From assembly GCA_015179025.1 (NCBI GenBank), contig WHUX01000006.1, positions 682,001 to 746,000 of the forward strand: 64,000 nt of DNA, written 5' to 3'. The notes beneath the pieces are model-generated. The model did no database searches and was not told where the DNA came from. It saw only the letters and a list, made by a program, of their open reading frames with translations. Below are positions 12,508 through 23,885 of the stretch, piece after piece. Made by a program: the position numbers and the translations under genes. Each line of letters begins with the position of its first letter. Within the stretch, counting starts at the first letter, position 1. The stretch comes from Terfezia claveryi. Its lineage: Eukaryota > Ascomycota > Pezizomycetes > Pezizales > Pezizaceae.

Positions 12508-15500
12508 GCATGCTGTGGAGTCTATTAGGCGCATTTCTTGTTCAGCCCCCCGGATTTGGATTCACTAGAGTGGCTTACCGCGTGTGCTACATCTGCTATA
12601 TACACGTCTAACCTCGAGCCACTATTATTTCTCACAATCTCCCATTCTCTTCCCATATCAGGGTTCACGGAGTTTGTAATCTGGGATATTTTTGGGAAGT
12701 CTACCACTTTGGCCTTGGAGTTGCTATAGGCTCCAATCCTCCGGCAGGTACTTTTATCTGGTTCTTTCTCCCTTGGCGCATGCTGGGGGGAAGGGCACTG
12801 GGGGGTCACACTTCTATTTATTTGTTTTCATTCTTTGGTTTCGGTGTTACTGTTCAGGATTGATTCCTTAATTTCTGAGTTGATTGCATCTCTATTTGGC
12901 CTTCTATCCGTATGAACGTTATGAGAATATGATTGGGCAGTTGGTTGGTCAGGCGGGTCGGTTCCCAGCTATTGGTACTTATTTTTCTTTCATTTGCGGA
13001 ATGCTGCTTCGCTTGAAGGGGGTGGTGGGTAGGATCCCTCCCATGGATTGTATATCTTTGGTATCGGTCCCTTTTGGTTTGTTCCTCGACTGTTATGCAT
13101 TGACCCTCTGGCATTTCAGTCTCACTTAATCTGTTGCCAAACGGGCATCGACCCGTCAATCCTTCTGTTTATATTACCCTATCCCCAAAATGCGGCGCAC
13201 AGGAATCCTCTGAACCAGCCCAGACTATTGTATTTATGTCACGAACCATATTTCATCCTTTGGTTTCATGTGTATTGAACAAGCAAAAACTAGAGTGGAT
13301 GAGAATTTGTGAAAGGAGGCTGCTGAAATAAATACACGTCTGCTTCAGCAATTGGCAAATGGCACTTAGGGATACTTATGTATGTACCTGTTAAATAAGG
13401 AATATGTCAATATTTTCCTGCCGCGTAAACCTGACGATTCTGCGGATCAACTTTTTTCCAAGGCCGTTTCAAACTGCTTGATTGCAATACAGGGGTGGAA
13501 CCTGCTGTTGTCTTAACGAACTACCTCTCCATCTACGTCAGACTTGCCCCTCCGAATGTGATTACTCCTATCAATGAACAGTCACTCAACTACGTCTTGA
13601 ATCAATCCATCCCTCGAAAATCAGTCGAGCAGTTTCATGGAAAATGGCCTTTCCGAAGTCCAGGAACAGTTTTCCCTGATATTCAGCCTTGCGAATCTCT
13701 AATTCCTATGTATATAGAACAACAAATGGGCCTTGGGTTTAATTCATGCTTTATTCCCATAGTAGACGAGGCTGTCCCCATGACCTTCATGAACGTGACT
13801 ATATATCTTATAACTTATTGGAATATGTAAATACCTGTCTAACAATGTAAAATTTTCCTATTTGTTGTTTTTAATTTTTTTAAATGGTAGGAAAAATAAA
13901 TAAAAATAAAAATACACTAGTAATCACTCTCTTTTTGCTTCTATTATAATTCAAATAACATTCAATAGTAATTAAGCAACCTAACTTTATTGCACTAAGA
14001 CAAATTTGTCTGTTCCCAACTGGAGCAAGACCAGTTTATGTTCTGTTTTTATTGTAGTTAGTGTGGTCTGGAGGGAATAGCAATTTTAATAATTGTACCC
14101 AGATAACTTATATAATTATTTTAGGCTCAGCATAAAATAAAATAAAATAAAATATTATTGCTTATCGACAAGCCAGAGGAACTCGTGTCTCCCCTTGCGC
14201 ATGCCAGGGATTTTTCTCTCTCAAGTGATACCGTATTATTTCGAGTAATTGGCTAGCGCCTCAGACGTTAGAACCACGGCCATTTACATTCTGCTTCTAC
14301 ATCATGCAGCCACCCTACACTACAGTATCAAATGACTTAGTCGCACGCTGTGATTTCAATGTAAATTGATACCTATCTAGATCTATGGAGGTGTAACAGA
14401 AGAGGGAACAGTATGTACATAATCTTCAATGACCCAAGTATACTCCAATGCATCAGTATCATTCCCCCTGGCTGGTATAGAGCGGTAGAAGGCTTCCAAC
14501 TCTATATTTGACCCTGGATGAACACTGCCATTGCCAATAACAAAATCCGCAGCTGGAATACCATAAATACTTCCACCTTTTTTTCTCTAGAATAGCTTCG
14601 TTCTACCTGGCCGCTGCTTTGCTTTTTGCCTGTGGCGTAGCAGGAATAGTCTTTCGGGTACCAGGTAGATGCCGTGGAATATTGGCATCAGATACTGTTA
14701 TATGTAGGTGCTAGCAGAGTCCGACGTCTTGGTTGCATACACAAATAGACTTAAGCATAGGATAAAATAAATGAACCTCATTGTGGTGAAGGCAAGGCGA
14801 AACACTTCAAGTTTACTATCTACATCAAACTTTGCCTCCGATGAGGTTGATTTGTTGTGTTTGTTCAATATGTCGGTAGCCTTCTTCAGTATAATTTCGC
14901 ATGTTACCGACAGTTGCAGCTCTGAACACGCTAGCCAATTACTCGAAATAATACGGTATCAGATACCACTCCCGGAGCTTTCAGAATGCAATGCGGCACG
15001 GGGTGCAACTCGACAAGAGAAACCTCCTAGAGGGTATATGCTGGGATTGGAGATTTCGGAGTCACCTGTTATCCAGACCTGGCCCAGGATTCTGGTGACC
15101 AGTCATAAAATCAATATCCATGCAGTGAGGCGAACCCAGCTGCAGACCTGCATACCCCACGATTGCTTTGTTGTTTGTATGCAGGCTGTTTTGGGCATAG
15201 CGGAGGGTACATGATACCACGATGGCGGGGTTTGCGAGGAGTGAACAATGAGGAATTGAGGAGGGGGTAGCACTATGTAGTTGATTTCCTCTGATCTGGA
15301 GCCAACCACGCCACTAAGCGTTGAGGACGACTGTGGTCTGATACTGACAGTACTAAGCTGGATAGCTGCCCTACCAACTGCCCCTCCAATAAAAATGGGG
15401 ATGGAGCTGATACCGTGGGTAACAGTCAAGGATGCTTTGGGCCTTGCACTGTTTGTTTGACCCCATAGCTTTGAGGTAACCCTGCAATTGACTCTTTCCT

Positions 15501-15772
15501 CTTACAGCGAGAGTGAGCAATTTCCTCCTCTGGCGTCAGCGGCGGTAGCAATCCCCACGTTTCTCTCGCGTACAGCGGTCCCCTGAGAAAAGCAAATAAA
15601 TCCTTGGGCAAGGGTATAAGGTACAGACAGCCTCGTCCCCAGTGCCGTCAGCTCAGGTCCTTGGTTGGGATTTGGGACATTGACGTTGACTTCCCTTGAC
15701 AGACATATCGGTACCTTGCTGTAGACTCTTCGACATTCTATAACCAGTTCAACATTCTACAATAACACCACA
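12508..15772. other. Intergenic, no supported gene
   Basis: Between SCH9 and the phosphoacetylglucosamine mutase gene. 13850-14160 is very AT-rich, with AAATAAAATAAAATA runs. Open frames at 13495-13830 (111 codons) and 14771-15214 (147 codons) have no recognisable domain and no convincing splice partners, and I do not call them. The last 150 bases before 15773 are the likely promoter and 5' UTR of the mutase. Confidence 0.55.
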
Positions 15773-17676
15773 ATGGCCGGAATCGTTGAAGCTTCTGCAC
15801 AGCACCCCAAGCTGGAGGGGGCCCTCTTCTCCTATGGAACGGCTGGAGTAAGTCCTCCCTGGAGCAAATCAAAAGGGGGAGCTCGCTGCTGACTCTGGGC
15901 CCATGTAGTTCCGAATGAAAGCGTATGTCTTTAGAACCTCTAAGTCGAAAGAGATAGGAATATAATACTGAGACTCGTTTTTAACAGAAACCTTTTGGAC
16001 TCTGTAATGTTCAGAGTTGGATTACTGGCTGGTCTACGATCAAAGAGGCTGAGTGGACAGACGATTGGCGTTATGGTCACTGCATCCCACAATGTCCCGG
16101 AGGACAATGGAGTGAAGCTTGTAGATCCTATGGTTAGTTTACCTTCCCCTTGATTTCGGGAGTCTCAGAACTGATGTTGGGGTATCAAAAATTTAGGGTG
16201 AAATGTTGGAGGTATGTTATTGCTAGAACCTACGAAATGGGGGGTATTGGAATTTACGCTCGTATCCATAGGCCAGCTGGGAGCAATACGCAACATTACT
16301 TGCCAATTCCACCACAGACGAGGAATTGCTTGAGAATTACGAACTAGTCATTAAAAAGGCCAACATCCGAGCAGATGCCCCCGCCAATGTTGTCTATGCC
16401 AAAGACACCCGTGAATCTGGCCCTGCACTAGTCCAATCTCTCGTTGACGCCCTAAACGCAGTCGGAACAAAATCCCAGGACTACGGTATCCTCACTACCC
16501 CTCAATTACACTACATTGTACGTTGCATCAACACCAAAGGAGCGTACGGAGAGCCCACAGAGGAGGGTTACTACAGGAAAATTGGAGATGCATACAAGAT
16601 CTTGATGAAGGGAAAGCATCAAAATGGTCCTATCATCATCGACGCAGCCAATGGAGTCGGGGCACCGAAGATGAAGAAGTTGGCGGAATATATTGGGAAG
16701 GACCACTTCGACTGCAAGATCATCAACGACGATGTTGACACCCCATCAAAGCTGAACCACAGCTGTGGCGCAGACTACGTTAAGACTCAGCAACGAATGC
16801 CTCCAGGAACTCCCGTGCAGCCAGGTGCTCGATATGCCTCCTTTGACGGTGATGCCGACCGCTTGATGTACTTTTACATTGACTTTGACAACACCTTCCA
16901 TATGCTTGACGGTGACAAGATTGCCACTCTTGCTGCATCTTTCATCGGCGATCTTGCCCGCGCCTCTGGGCTAAACGGTCTTCGAATTGGAGTCGTGCAA
17001 ACCGCCTACGCAAACGGTGCTTCCACGGCATACATCCAGAAGTCACTTCAACTTCCGACCATTTGCACCCCAACCGGGGTCAAGCATCTCCACCACGCTG
17101 CCCTGAAATATGACTGTGGTGTATACTTCGAAGCCAATGGACACGGAACCGTCCTCTTCTCCCCTGCATGTCTTTCCACAATCGCTTCCCACGAAGCACA
17201 GTCCCCCGCGCAAAAGACCGCCTTGGACAGTCTCCAAGCCTTGACAGACCTCATCAACCAGACAGTTGGAGATGCGTTGTCGGATCTATTGATGGTGGAG
17301 GTGATTCTTGCGCACAAGGGGTGGTCGCCAAAGGAGTGGGATAGTACATATACGGATCTCCCCAACAGACTGGTCAGGGTGGAGGTCAACGATAGGACGA
17401 TCTTCCAGACCACGGATGCCGAGAGGAAGTTGGTTAGTCCGGAGGGATTGCAGGACAGGATTGACGCCCTCGTTGGGAAGTATAAGCTCGGAAGGGCGTT
17501 TGCTAGGGCGAGTGGAACAGAGAATGCGGTGAGGGTTTATAGCGAAAGTCAGACTAGGGGGGAGACAGATGTAAGCCCTTCCACCTTAGGCAGCATCATG
17601 TCCCACATATGCTAACTAGTCTGTGAGATGTCAGGAATTGGCTATGAAGGTCCGGGACCTTGTTGCCCAATTCTAG
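15773..17676 (+). CDS. PCM1: Phosphoacetylglucosamine mutase
   Basis: Converts GlcNAc-6-phosphate to GlcNAc-1-phosphate in the cytosol, a step towards UDP-GlcNAc for chitin, N-glycans and GPI anchors. Six exons: 15773-15847, 15909-15922 (14 nt), 15988-16132, 16197-16211 (15 nt), 16272-17570 and 17635-17676, giving 529 residues. The alpha-D-phosphohexomutase features are all present: the phosphoserine loop [13 protein letters not shown] (S63), the metal-binding DGDADR (D275, D277, D279), the sugar-binding FEANGHG and the phosphate-binding [14 protein letters not shown] (from R495). The loop reads NV where family members usually have NP. The last exon encodes [13 protein letters not shown]. The two tiny exons are supported by conserved sequence (FRMKA, GEMLE) and correct phase. 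Length matches the family. Confidence 0.95.
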
Positions 17677-18189
17677 TTGGAATGAGTTATACATCAAAAA
17701 TAGGCATTGAGCGGGTTTTTAATAGTGATTATTTCTCTGGGAGTTATTGCAGAAAGAAAACCCGCATCAGCAAGAAGCGTCTTTTGTGCTTATGGCTTCG
17801 TGATGGGAGGATAGTTGAACTTTGTTTTCAACGACAGAGTTATTGTGGGTTCCTTAGCTAAGCTTAAGACGGGCTTTACCTTTTGGCATTTAATATCGAT
17901 ATCAAAAAGCAGTAATTGTGATACCGCACGTATATTGAGGTTTCCGTATCTTGAGAAGAGGTTTCAGATTGTTGATTTTACGGGGTCCGATAGTGTCTCC
18001 CAAGTGTGACCCCATAAAAACCAACAGCGCCATCGACTGTGATGCCCAGAGACATCCTGATCGTACCACAGTTGACTACAACAATACGGCCGTCACTGCG
18101 TTCTAGAGTGAGGCCCATTCAGGGTAACGCCCACCTTATCTCCTGGAGACGAGTTGTTACAATAAATATCAATCTTGATTCCTTGACAA

Positions 18190-18411
18190 CCCCCCCCCCC
18201 CAAAATTTTTTTTTTTTTCCTATATTCCTTTTCCCCTTGGCCATTGCAAAGTTGCAAAAATAAATCTCGTTGGGTTTCCTCTCGCCGCCTAAAAAAAAAA
18301 AAAAGAAACCTATTTTTAGTTGTGCCAGATTTTTTGTAAATGCTTTTTTTTTTTTTTTTTTTTTCCCGGGGGGGGGGGGGGGGGGCGCGGACGCGGCGCG
18401 CGCGCGGGGTG
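18190..18411. repeat. Cluster of homopolymer tracts
   Basis: In order: poly-C (18190-18201), poly-T, poly-A (about 18290-18304), poly-T of about 20, poly-G of about 19, then a CG-alternating stretch. Long mononucleotide runs of this kind are easily mis-assembled, so exact lengths are uncertain. Confidence 0.8.
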
Positions 18412-18464
18412 CCGTTGGTTTAACAACGTTCGGCCGCAACAGCCCGAGGCTTAGGCTAAGGCCT

Positions 18465-18494
18465 ATGAACTGTTAGTCTGGCTTGATGAACTGT
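18465..18494 (-). repeat. Mini-insertion with 9-bp direct repeats (copy 1)
   Basis: Direct repeat ATGAACTGT at 18465-18473 and 18486-18494 flanks a 12-nt insert, TAGTCTGGCTTG. The same insert occurs at 32541-32552. Read on the minus strand it ends in CCAGACTA, the family's shared terminus. Confidence 0.75.
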
Positions 18495-18857
18495 AGTAGT
18501 GTACCTACTTACAGTACGGTAGGCAGACCAGACCACCAAGGCACACCCCACTTGTAAGCCAAAGCCAATCCCCCCCCTTCCTCCCCACAAATCCAGGGCT
18601 GGGGGTTGATTGGGGGCTATAACTACAGTAGTTTGCATCATGTCTCACATTATTTATAATATTATTTACCCTGAAAGCCTTATTCGTTGCTCTGGATAAT
18701 AATAAATATGGCTGTGGTCATGTACGCAAGCACCCCCACCCCACAAATCCCCGGGTCACATATGGATTTGCACCTGAAATATCGCGGCTAGGGAGGATAC
18801 TGATTTTTTTTGCAAGGCGCTCAAAATAAATAAGATTATGATTTTGGTTAAGGAGTA

Positions 18858-18899
18858 CCATTGGCAACCTACTAGTGGTCAGCCACTGTCTTATGTCCA
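18858..18899 (+). repeat. Left terminal inverted repeat of Fot1/pogo element
   Basis: 42 bp, identical in reverse complement to 21443-21484; preceded by TA at 18856-18857. Confidence 0.95.
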
Positions 18900-19043
18900 G
18901 TGTCTAAGACATGCAACACGCCAACCTCCTCGTCACTTCAATTGGTCCCAGTCTTGACCCCTTACAATTATCATGGCCGCAACCTATATCAGCCGAATCA
19001 CCAAAGCCTGGGCAATATCACCAATACCAATACCTCAGGAGAG

Positions 19044-21158
19044 ATGCCGAAATATACCGAAAAAGACCTGCAGGCAGCCATGAAGCATGCTCGAGCAGAA
19101 CCAGATATACCCACTATACGAATAGCTGAGCTGTATGGGGTTGAGCGGCAAACACTGCGTCGGAGGCTGCTGGGGACGCACCAAGAGAGGTCTACAGCTC
19201 ATCGGGATGAGCAATTGCTCTCTCCTGGTGATGAGAAAGCAATTGCAGCCTATGTAGGAATGATGGCTGATGCAGGATTTCCATTAAATCATACCCTTTT
19301 ACGGCAAATGGCGCAGGACATTGTCAATGAGCGGCAGATACCACAGCAAGGTAACGGAGGGGGTATTACAGGCCCCCGAGAATCAAGCAGCAACCCCCGA
19401 GATCGACGGGATCAACGTATACAACGGCAAGGTGCAATTATTTCCGTTCTGCCTTCCAACAGTACCCCCGCCACCAGCACCCCCCCAATCCATATTGTTG
19501 GTGTCAACTGGGTTAACAGGTTTCTTGATCGCAACCCGGGCTTCAAGAAAGTCTATATTCGATATCAGGAGAGAGCGCGAGCAGCTGCATCCAATGACAT
19601 TGAGCTGCAAGCAGATTTTCTCCGAAAACTTGCCAATCTAATACGCCGGAAAAAGATATCTCAAGAGAATATATGGAATTGTGATGAAAAAGGTATTACT
19701 ATGGGCCGAAATAGTACACGGACGATGGCTATTGTGCGTGCTAGAGGTCGAGCTACTGCAATGACTGAAGGTTCTCGTGAATTTTGCAGTGTTTTGGAGA
19801 CCGTCAGTGCTGGTGGGAAGGTTATTCCACCCTTCATTGTATGGCAAGGAAAGTCCCATCGGCAATCTTACTATCCAGAAGGGGGCCTACAGGTGGAAGC
19901 TATGTTTGCAGTCTCTGAAAGCGGATATATGGATGATGAGCTGGGTTTGGGGTATATGGTTGAGCACTTTGAACCTTATACTCGGGTTGAAGGCCCTCGC
20001 TGTCTTATTGTGGATGGCCATTCTTCACATATTGCATGGAAGGTAGTGCGGTATGCACTGGATCATAATATTCATATGATTTGCCTTCCATCAAAGTCTA
20101 CTCATCTCCTGCAACCCCTTGATGTAGGTTGCTTCGGAGTCCTGCAGAGGGTGTATGAGAGAAACCTCAGTTCGTGGCTTCGACAAAACCCGCTTCAAGT
20201 TCTCTCAAAACCATCATTTCTTGAAATCCTTGAAATAACTCGAAATGAGGTTTATACTACCGATTGTCTTCTTGGAGCATGGCGAAAGTCCCGCTGCTGG
20301 CCAATCGATCGTGATTTCATTGAACCCCTCCCCTCCTACAATGTCTCAGACAGTCACGCTATCTCAGCCAATGAAATTCGAGTATCTGATACCCCTGGTC
20401 GGCTCCGTGCACTCTCCCAACGAGTTGAAGATATCATTCGGTCAAAATTAGATTCAGATGAGAAGGAGTGGGTATTTGAGCTTATTGACTTTGCTGGTGA
20501 AAAGGTTGCAAAACACAGAGATATTGCCCCTCGTGCTGACACTCTTAGCAAGCTCCGAGATGGGAAGGTACGCCGAACAAAGAAAGGAAAAAAGCGTGTT
20601 GGGGAAGCTCGAGTACTGACACACCAGTATGTCAATGATGGCATTAAAAAGGTTGCGGAGGAAGAGGCAAAAAAGCTTGCAAGGCAGCAGGCATCAGCGG
20701 AAAAGAAGCAAATTGCAGATGAGAGAAAGGCTCTACGAGATATGCTTGAGAAGCAGTGGAAAGCTGACCTCAAGAGATATACGGAGGTTGTAATACCTGC
20801 ATGGCAAGCTGAATGCGCTGACATTGATACTGCATGGGCTGCTACTAAGCAAGCTACTGGTAAGAAGCGGTCTACCGGTATGAAAAGACCACCATACCCT
20901 CCTCGGCCAAAGCGACCTTTAAAGCCCAAAGGGAGGGATATTGCAGGTGGTGATCTTTCTATAGTGGTTGAGAATGAAGCAGAGGAGGAGGCTGAAGCGG
21001 AGGCTGATGGGGTTGACCGACGGGTTGATGAGGACATTGATGAGGAGGATTTGGTAGATTCAATGAGAAATCTCGAAATTGATCATTTTGCTGCGGTTAG
21101 TGCCCCTACCAATTATACTGCCATTCAATCATATCACACCCTTCCTTTTCCAAATTAA
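19044..21158 (+). CDS. Fot1/pogo transposase (DDE superfamily endonuclease)
   Basis: 704-residue transposase that would cut and paste the surrounding element by binding its inverted repeats. The start chosen is the ATG giving MPKYTEKDLQAAM, the typical family N-terminus; the frame stays open upstream without an ATG. A Psq-type helix-turn-helix (IAELYGVERQTLRRRLLG) is followed by a CENP-B-type HTH (VNWVNRFLDRNPGFK). The DDE domain has NCDEKG (D214), LIVDGHSSH (D324) and LLQPLDVGCFG (D360), that is DD35D as in Fot1. The C-terminal third is Lys-rich coiled coil followed by a Pro/Lys-rich and then an acidic tail. There are no stops or frameshifts, so it may be functional. Confidence 0.93.
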   Translation: MPKYTEKDLQAAMKHARAEPDIPTIRIAELYGVERQTLRRRLLGTHQERSTAHRDEQLLSPGDEKAIAAYVGMMADAGFPLNHTLLRQMAQDIVNERQIPQQGNGGGITGPRESSSNPRDRRDQRIQRQGAIISVLPSNSTPATSTPPIHIVGVNWVNRFLDRNPGFKKVYIRYQERARAAASNDIELQADFLRKLANLIRRKKISQENIWNCDEKGITMGRNSTRTMAIVRARGRATAMTEGSREFCSVLETVSAGGKVIPPFIVWQGKSHRQSYYPEGGLQVEAMFAVSESGYMDDELGLGYMVEHFEPYTRVEGPRCLIVDGHSSHIAWKVVRYALDHNIHMICLPSKSTHLLQPLDVGCFGVLQRVYERNLSSWLRQNPLQVLSKPSFLEILEITRNEVYTTDCLLGAWRKSRCWPIDRDFIEPLPSYNVSDSHAISANEIRVSDTPGRLRALSQRVEDIIRSKLDSDEKEWVFELIDFAGEKVAKHRDIAPRADTLSKLRDGKVRRTKKGKKRVGEARVLTHQYVNDGIKKVAEEEAKKLARQQASAEKKQIADERKALRDMLEKQWKADLKRYTEVVIPAWQAECADIDTAWAATKQATGKKRSTGMKRPPYPPRPKRPLKPKGRDIAGGDLSIVVENEAEEEAEAEADGVDRRVDEDIDEEDLVDSMRNLEIDHFAAVSAPTNYTAIQSYHTLPFPN

Positions 21159-21442
21159 TCTAACATCGATTTAGATGCATGGTTAAGACCTCCGTGGAGT
21201 TATGAGCTCATTGGCATGATATTTATGATATAGGGTTGGAAGGAAGGAGGGGGGGGGGGGTCACGGGGTAGATATATTAGAATGGATAGGTTCTGCATAT
21301 CTGGTTGATTTTGGTAGAATATAAGGGTAACCATGTTGTAGAGCGTGATTGTTTCCATAATTGTAGATAGAACTTGCAACAGCTGCGTTAGGTATATCAT
21401 ATGGTTCGCCTCGGAGGGGGCTTGCAGGGGTGCTTGCAGGGA

Positions 21443-21484
21443 TGGACATAAGACAGTGGCTGACCACTAGTAGGTTGCCAATGG
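21443..21484 (-). repeat. Right terminal inverted repeat of Fot1/pogo element
   Basis: 42 bp, identical in reverse complement to 18858-18899; followed by TA at 21485-21486. Confidence 0.95.
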
Positions 21485-21819
21485 TATTGGCTACGGTAAT
21501 GTGGCTGGGGTACGAAAGCCCGAGTAAGATAACAGCAGTAAAGAAAAAATTTGATATCTCCCTCCGACCCAACCAGAATACTCCGACCCGAAGAAATAAA
21601 AGAACTAAGTTTTTTTGCAATCACAACTACCGCTGCTAAAACAGTGAATAAGCCAGAACTCAAAATAAAAAAAAAATATCAATTCAAAGTTCAAACCAGT
21701 AGCAAAAACAACAAAACAACAAACTCCGTAGTTATGTATCACCGAAACCGGGGCACAAAAAAAATTGAAAATCAAGATAACTTCTGCCCTCCACCTGCAT
21801 CTCGATACCCTCTCCCACC

Positions 21820-23885
21820 TCAATCCTCCTGAAACAAATGATCTAGAGCCGCATAATTAATTTTCTTGCTATACGTCCTCTTCGCCAACATCTCCTTTGC
21901 GCTCTCCGCCGGACTTGCTGCGACCCTCCCTCCTCCTGCCCCACCCCCACTACCACCTCTGCCCCCCCTCCCCCCTCTCCCCGCCCCTCTCCTCTTCCTC
22001 GTTCCCTTCCCAACCCCATTCCGTGCATCTCGCTCAGCTTTCAGCTTCTTTGCTTCTTGCTCCTTGATGTAGTCTTTATTCATCTCTGTCCAGATCCGTT
22101 CCTTAATGAGTGCTTCTGAAGGGGTTAATATGGCGGAAGTAGTTTCCCAGTCATCGTAGGTGGAGAGGTCGTCGTCGTCATCATCGTCGTCATCATTGTC
22201 GTCATCGTTTCCATCAGCATCGGAATCACGGGTCACAGTATCACCATCTCCATCGAAGAGGCCATCTCCTGCTCCCCCACCTAGTACACCGTCTCCGGTA
22301 GTAGTAGTAGCAGGGGTAGCTGATCGGTTAGAAGCAACAGAATTCGATCTCGGATTCCTCCGTTTCGCAGCATCAGCTTCTTCCTTCTCCACCTTCTTCG
22401 CTGCTTCAATATCTTTTTCGAGAGAGGTAGCTGCGTCGAGGGAATCAGTCGAGGACATGATACTGTTGATTTCGGACTCAATAGCCGCATCGGCGATGGA
22501 TTCGATGCGTGCTGATTTCGGGTCTTCCTCCGCTTCCTCCGCGGGTTGTTGAGTTTTGGGTGGTGTGGGTAGGACTGGTGTCAATGATGCATCTCCGAGT
22601 AATGCCGGGTCAATCATGAATGTAGGATCGATAGGTAGCTCCGGGATTGCAAAGCCGTCCGCGTCCCTCCTAGGTTGAGTAAGCGCTGGTTCAGTAGTTC
22701 GGGCTCGCTTCGTCCGTGAGCCTTCCTGTTCTGTAATAATTGTGTTGTTTTGGTTAGAGTCGGGATTCCCGGTTGTTCCTCCCTCGCCGTCTACAACAAC
22801 TTCCCCATCATCATTCACATTCCTCACTCTCTTCCTCTTTTTAGTTTTCTTTGGTCCAAAGCTAGGGGGGTCATTAGACTGCTCTAACCACAAAGTCCGG
22901 AACTCATCCACCGTCAGGGAGCTCGAGTCTGTCATTTTAAACTCCTCTAATCGCTTCTGGATCGTAAGATCCGCCACCTTCACCACATAAACAACCTCTC
23001 TCACGCTCCGTCTATAATTATTCATCCTCGCTGCTAGCACCAGACATGCCCCACAAATTCCCGACGGTCTTCGTCCCTGGGTGATCCAATCCCGATTCAT
23101 CCTCGACACAAGCCGGATAGCATCACTAGCCACCTTCATTGTATCCTTCCCAAACTCAAGATGCTTCGCAAACCGGTGGATGTAAACTGAAGGATCGATG
23201 GTTGGCGTAGGGATGTGTAGGAGACGAACGAGTTTTAGATAGGTTTGACCAAGGTGGAATACGTTGATGTGAAGGATATCGGAGAAATCGATGAGCATGT
23301 GGGATGATTTCTCTTGCCGACAGACGGCGTAGAGACAGCAGGCGACGACATATTGGGTTCGGCGGCCGTGGGTGAAGCCGTTGGTGAGGGCGAGGGTAAA
23401 CCAGCGCGAGGCGGCATCGGTGTACGAGTCGGGGACGGAGAGGGCAGCGGCAAGTTGTTGGATTCTTCGACGGGCTGGAAGGGAAGGAGAGGAGTTAGTT
23501 ATCAGATCGTGAATAGTTATAACTGGCCGAATTAAAAGGTAGAGACGATGATGGGAAAGGGCAGGATGAGCAGCAGAAGAGAGCGAGAGGCCGGGGAAAA
23601 AAAAAAATATTATATATATATATCCTCACCGTTTGCCAGAGTCTGCTCTCTGCTCTCCAGGCCCCCGCCCTTTCTAAACGGGCCCGTATTCCTCGTATGC
23701 GTCTCCCCCGCGCCGACAAAGGCCCCGTTCACTACGGCAGCCCCACTGCTGGTCTCCCCAAACGATATCTCCGAGACGATCTGGCTGTCATTAATGACGG
23801 AGCCACAGTTTGTACAAACAGTTTGCCCGTCGGAATCGTCCAGAGCGGGGTTCGAACAGCAGGCGGTTTGCCTGTTGCGCGCCAT
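21820..23885 (-). CDS. BRF1: TFIIIB subunit Brf1 (TFIIB-related factor)
   Basis: Subunit of TFIIIB, which recruits RNA polymerase III to tRNA and 5S genes. Two exons, 23885-23630 and 23474-21820, give 636 residues. The intron starts GTGAGG and ends CTTCCAG. The N-terminal zinc ribbon shows C9, C10 and C24-T-N-C27-G. The first cysteine pair is adjacent rather than CxxC, so an extra upstream exon or a divergent ribbon is possible. Two TFIIB-type cyclin repeats follow (about 86-290; RRRIQQLAAALSVPDSYTD, GRRTQYVVACCLYAVCR, RRPSGICGACLVLAARM). The C-terminal half is charged, with a KKTKKRKR cluster, an Asp run near 510-523 and a Brf1 homology region (DDWETTSAILTPSEA). A Gly/Arg-rich tail is followed by KKINYAALDHLFQED. 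The gene lies tail to tail with the Fot1/pogo element. Confidence 0.93.

Larger units (their letters stand above)
17677..18857. other. Intergenic with homopolymer cluster
   Basis: Region between the mutase gene and the Fot1/pogo element. No gene is supported. Open frames here are translations of the homopolymer cluster at 18190-18411 and of one mini-insertion at 18465-18494. Confidence 0.6.
18858..21484 (+). mobile_element. Fot1/pogo-type DNA transposon, apparently complete
   Basis: 2627-bp element bounded by two identical 42-bp terminal inverted repeats (18858-18899 and 21443-21484), starting CCATTGGCAACCTACTAG. Both ends are flanked by the dinucleotide TA, the expected Tc1/mariner/pogo target duplication. 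It holds one intronless transposase gene, with about 145 bp of 5' and 285 bp of 3' non-coding DNA. It sits between the mutase gene and BRF1 without disrupting either. Identical repeats and an unbroken frame point to a recent insertion. Confidence 0.95.
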
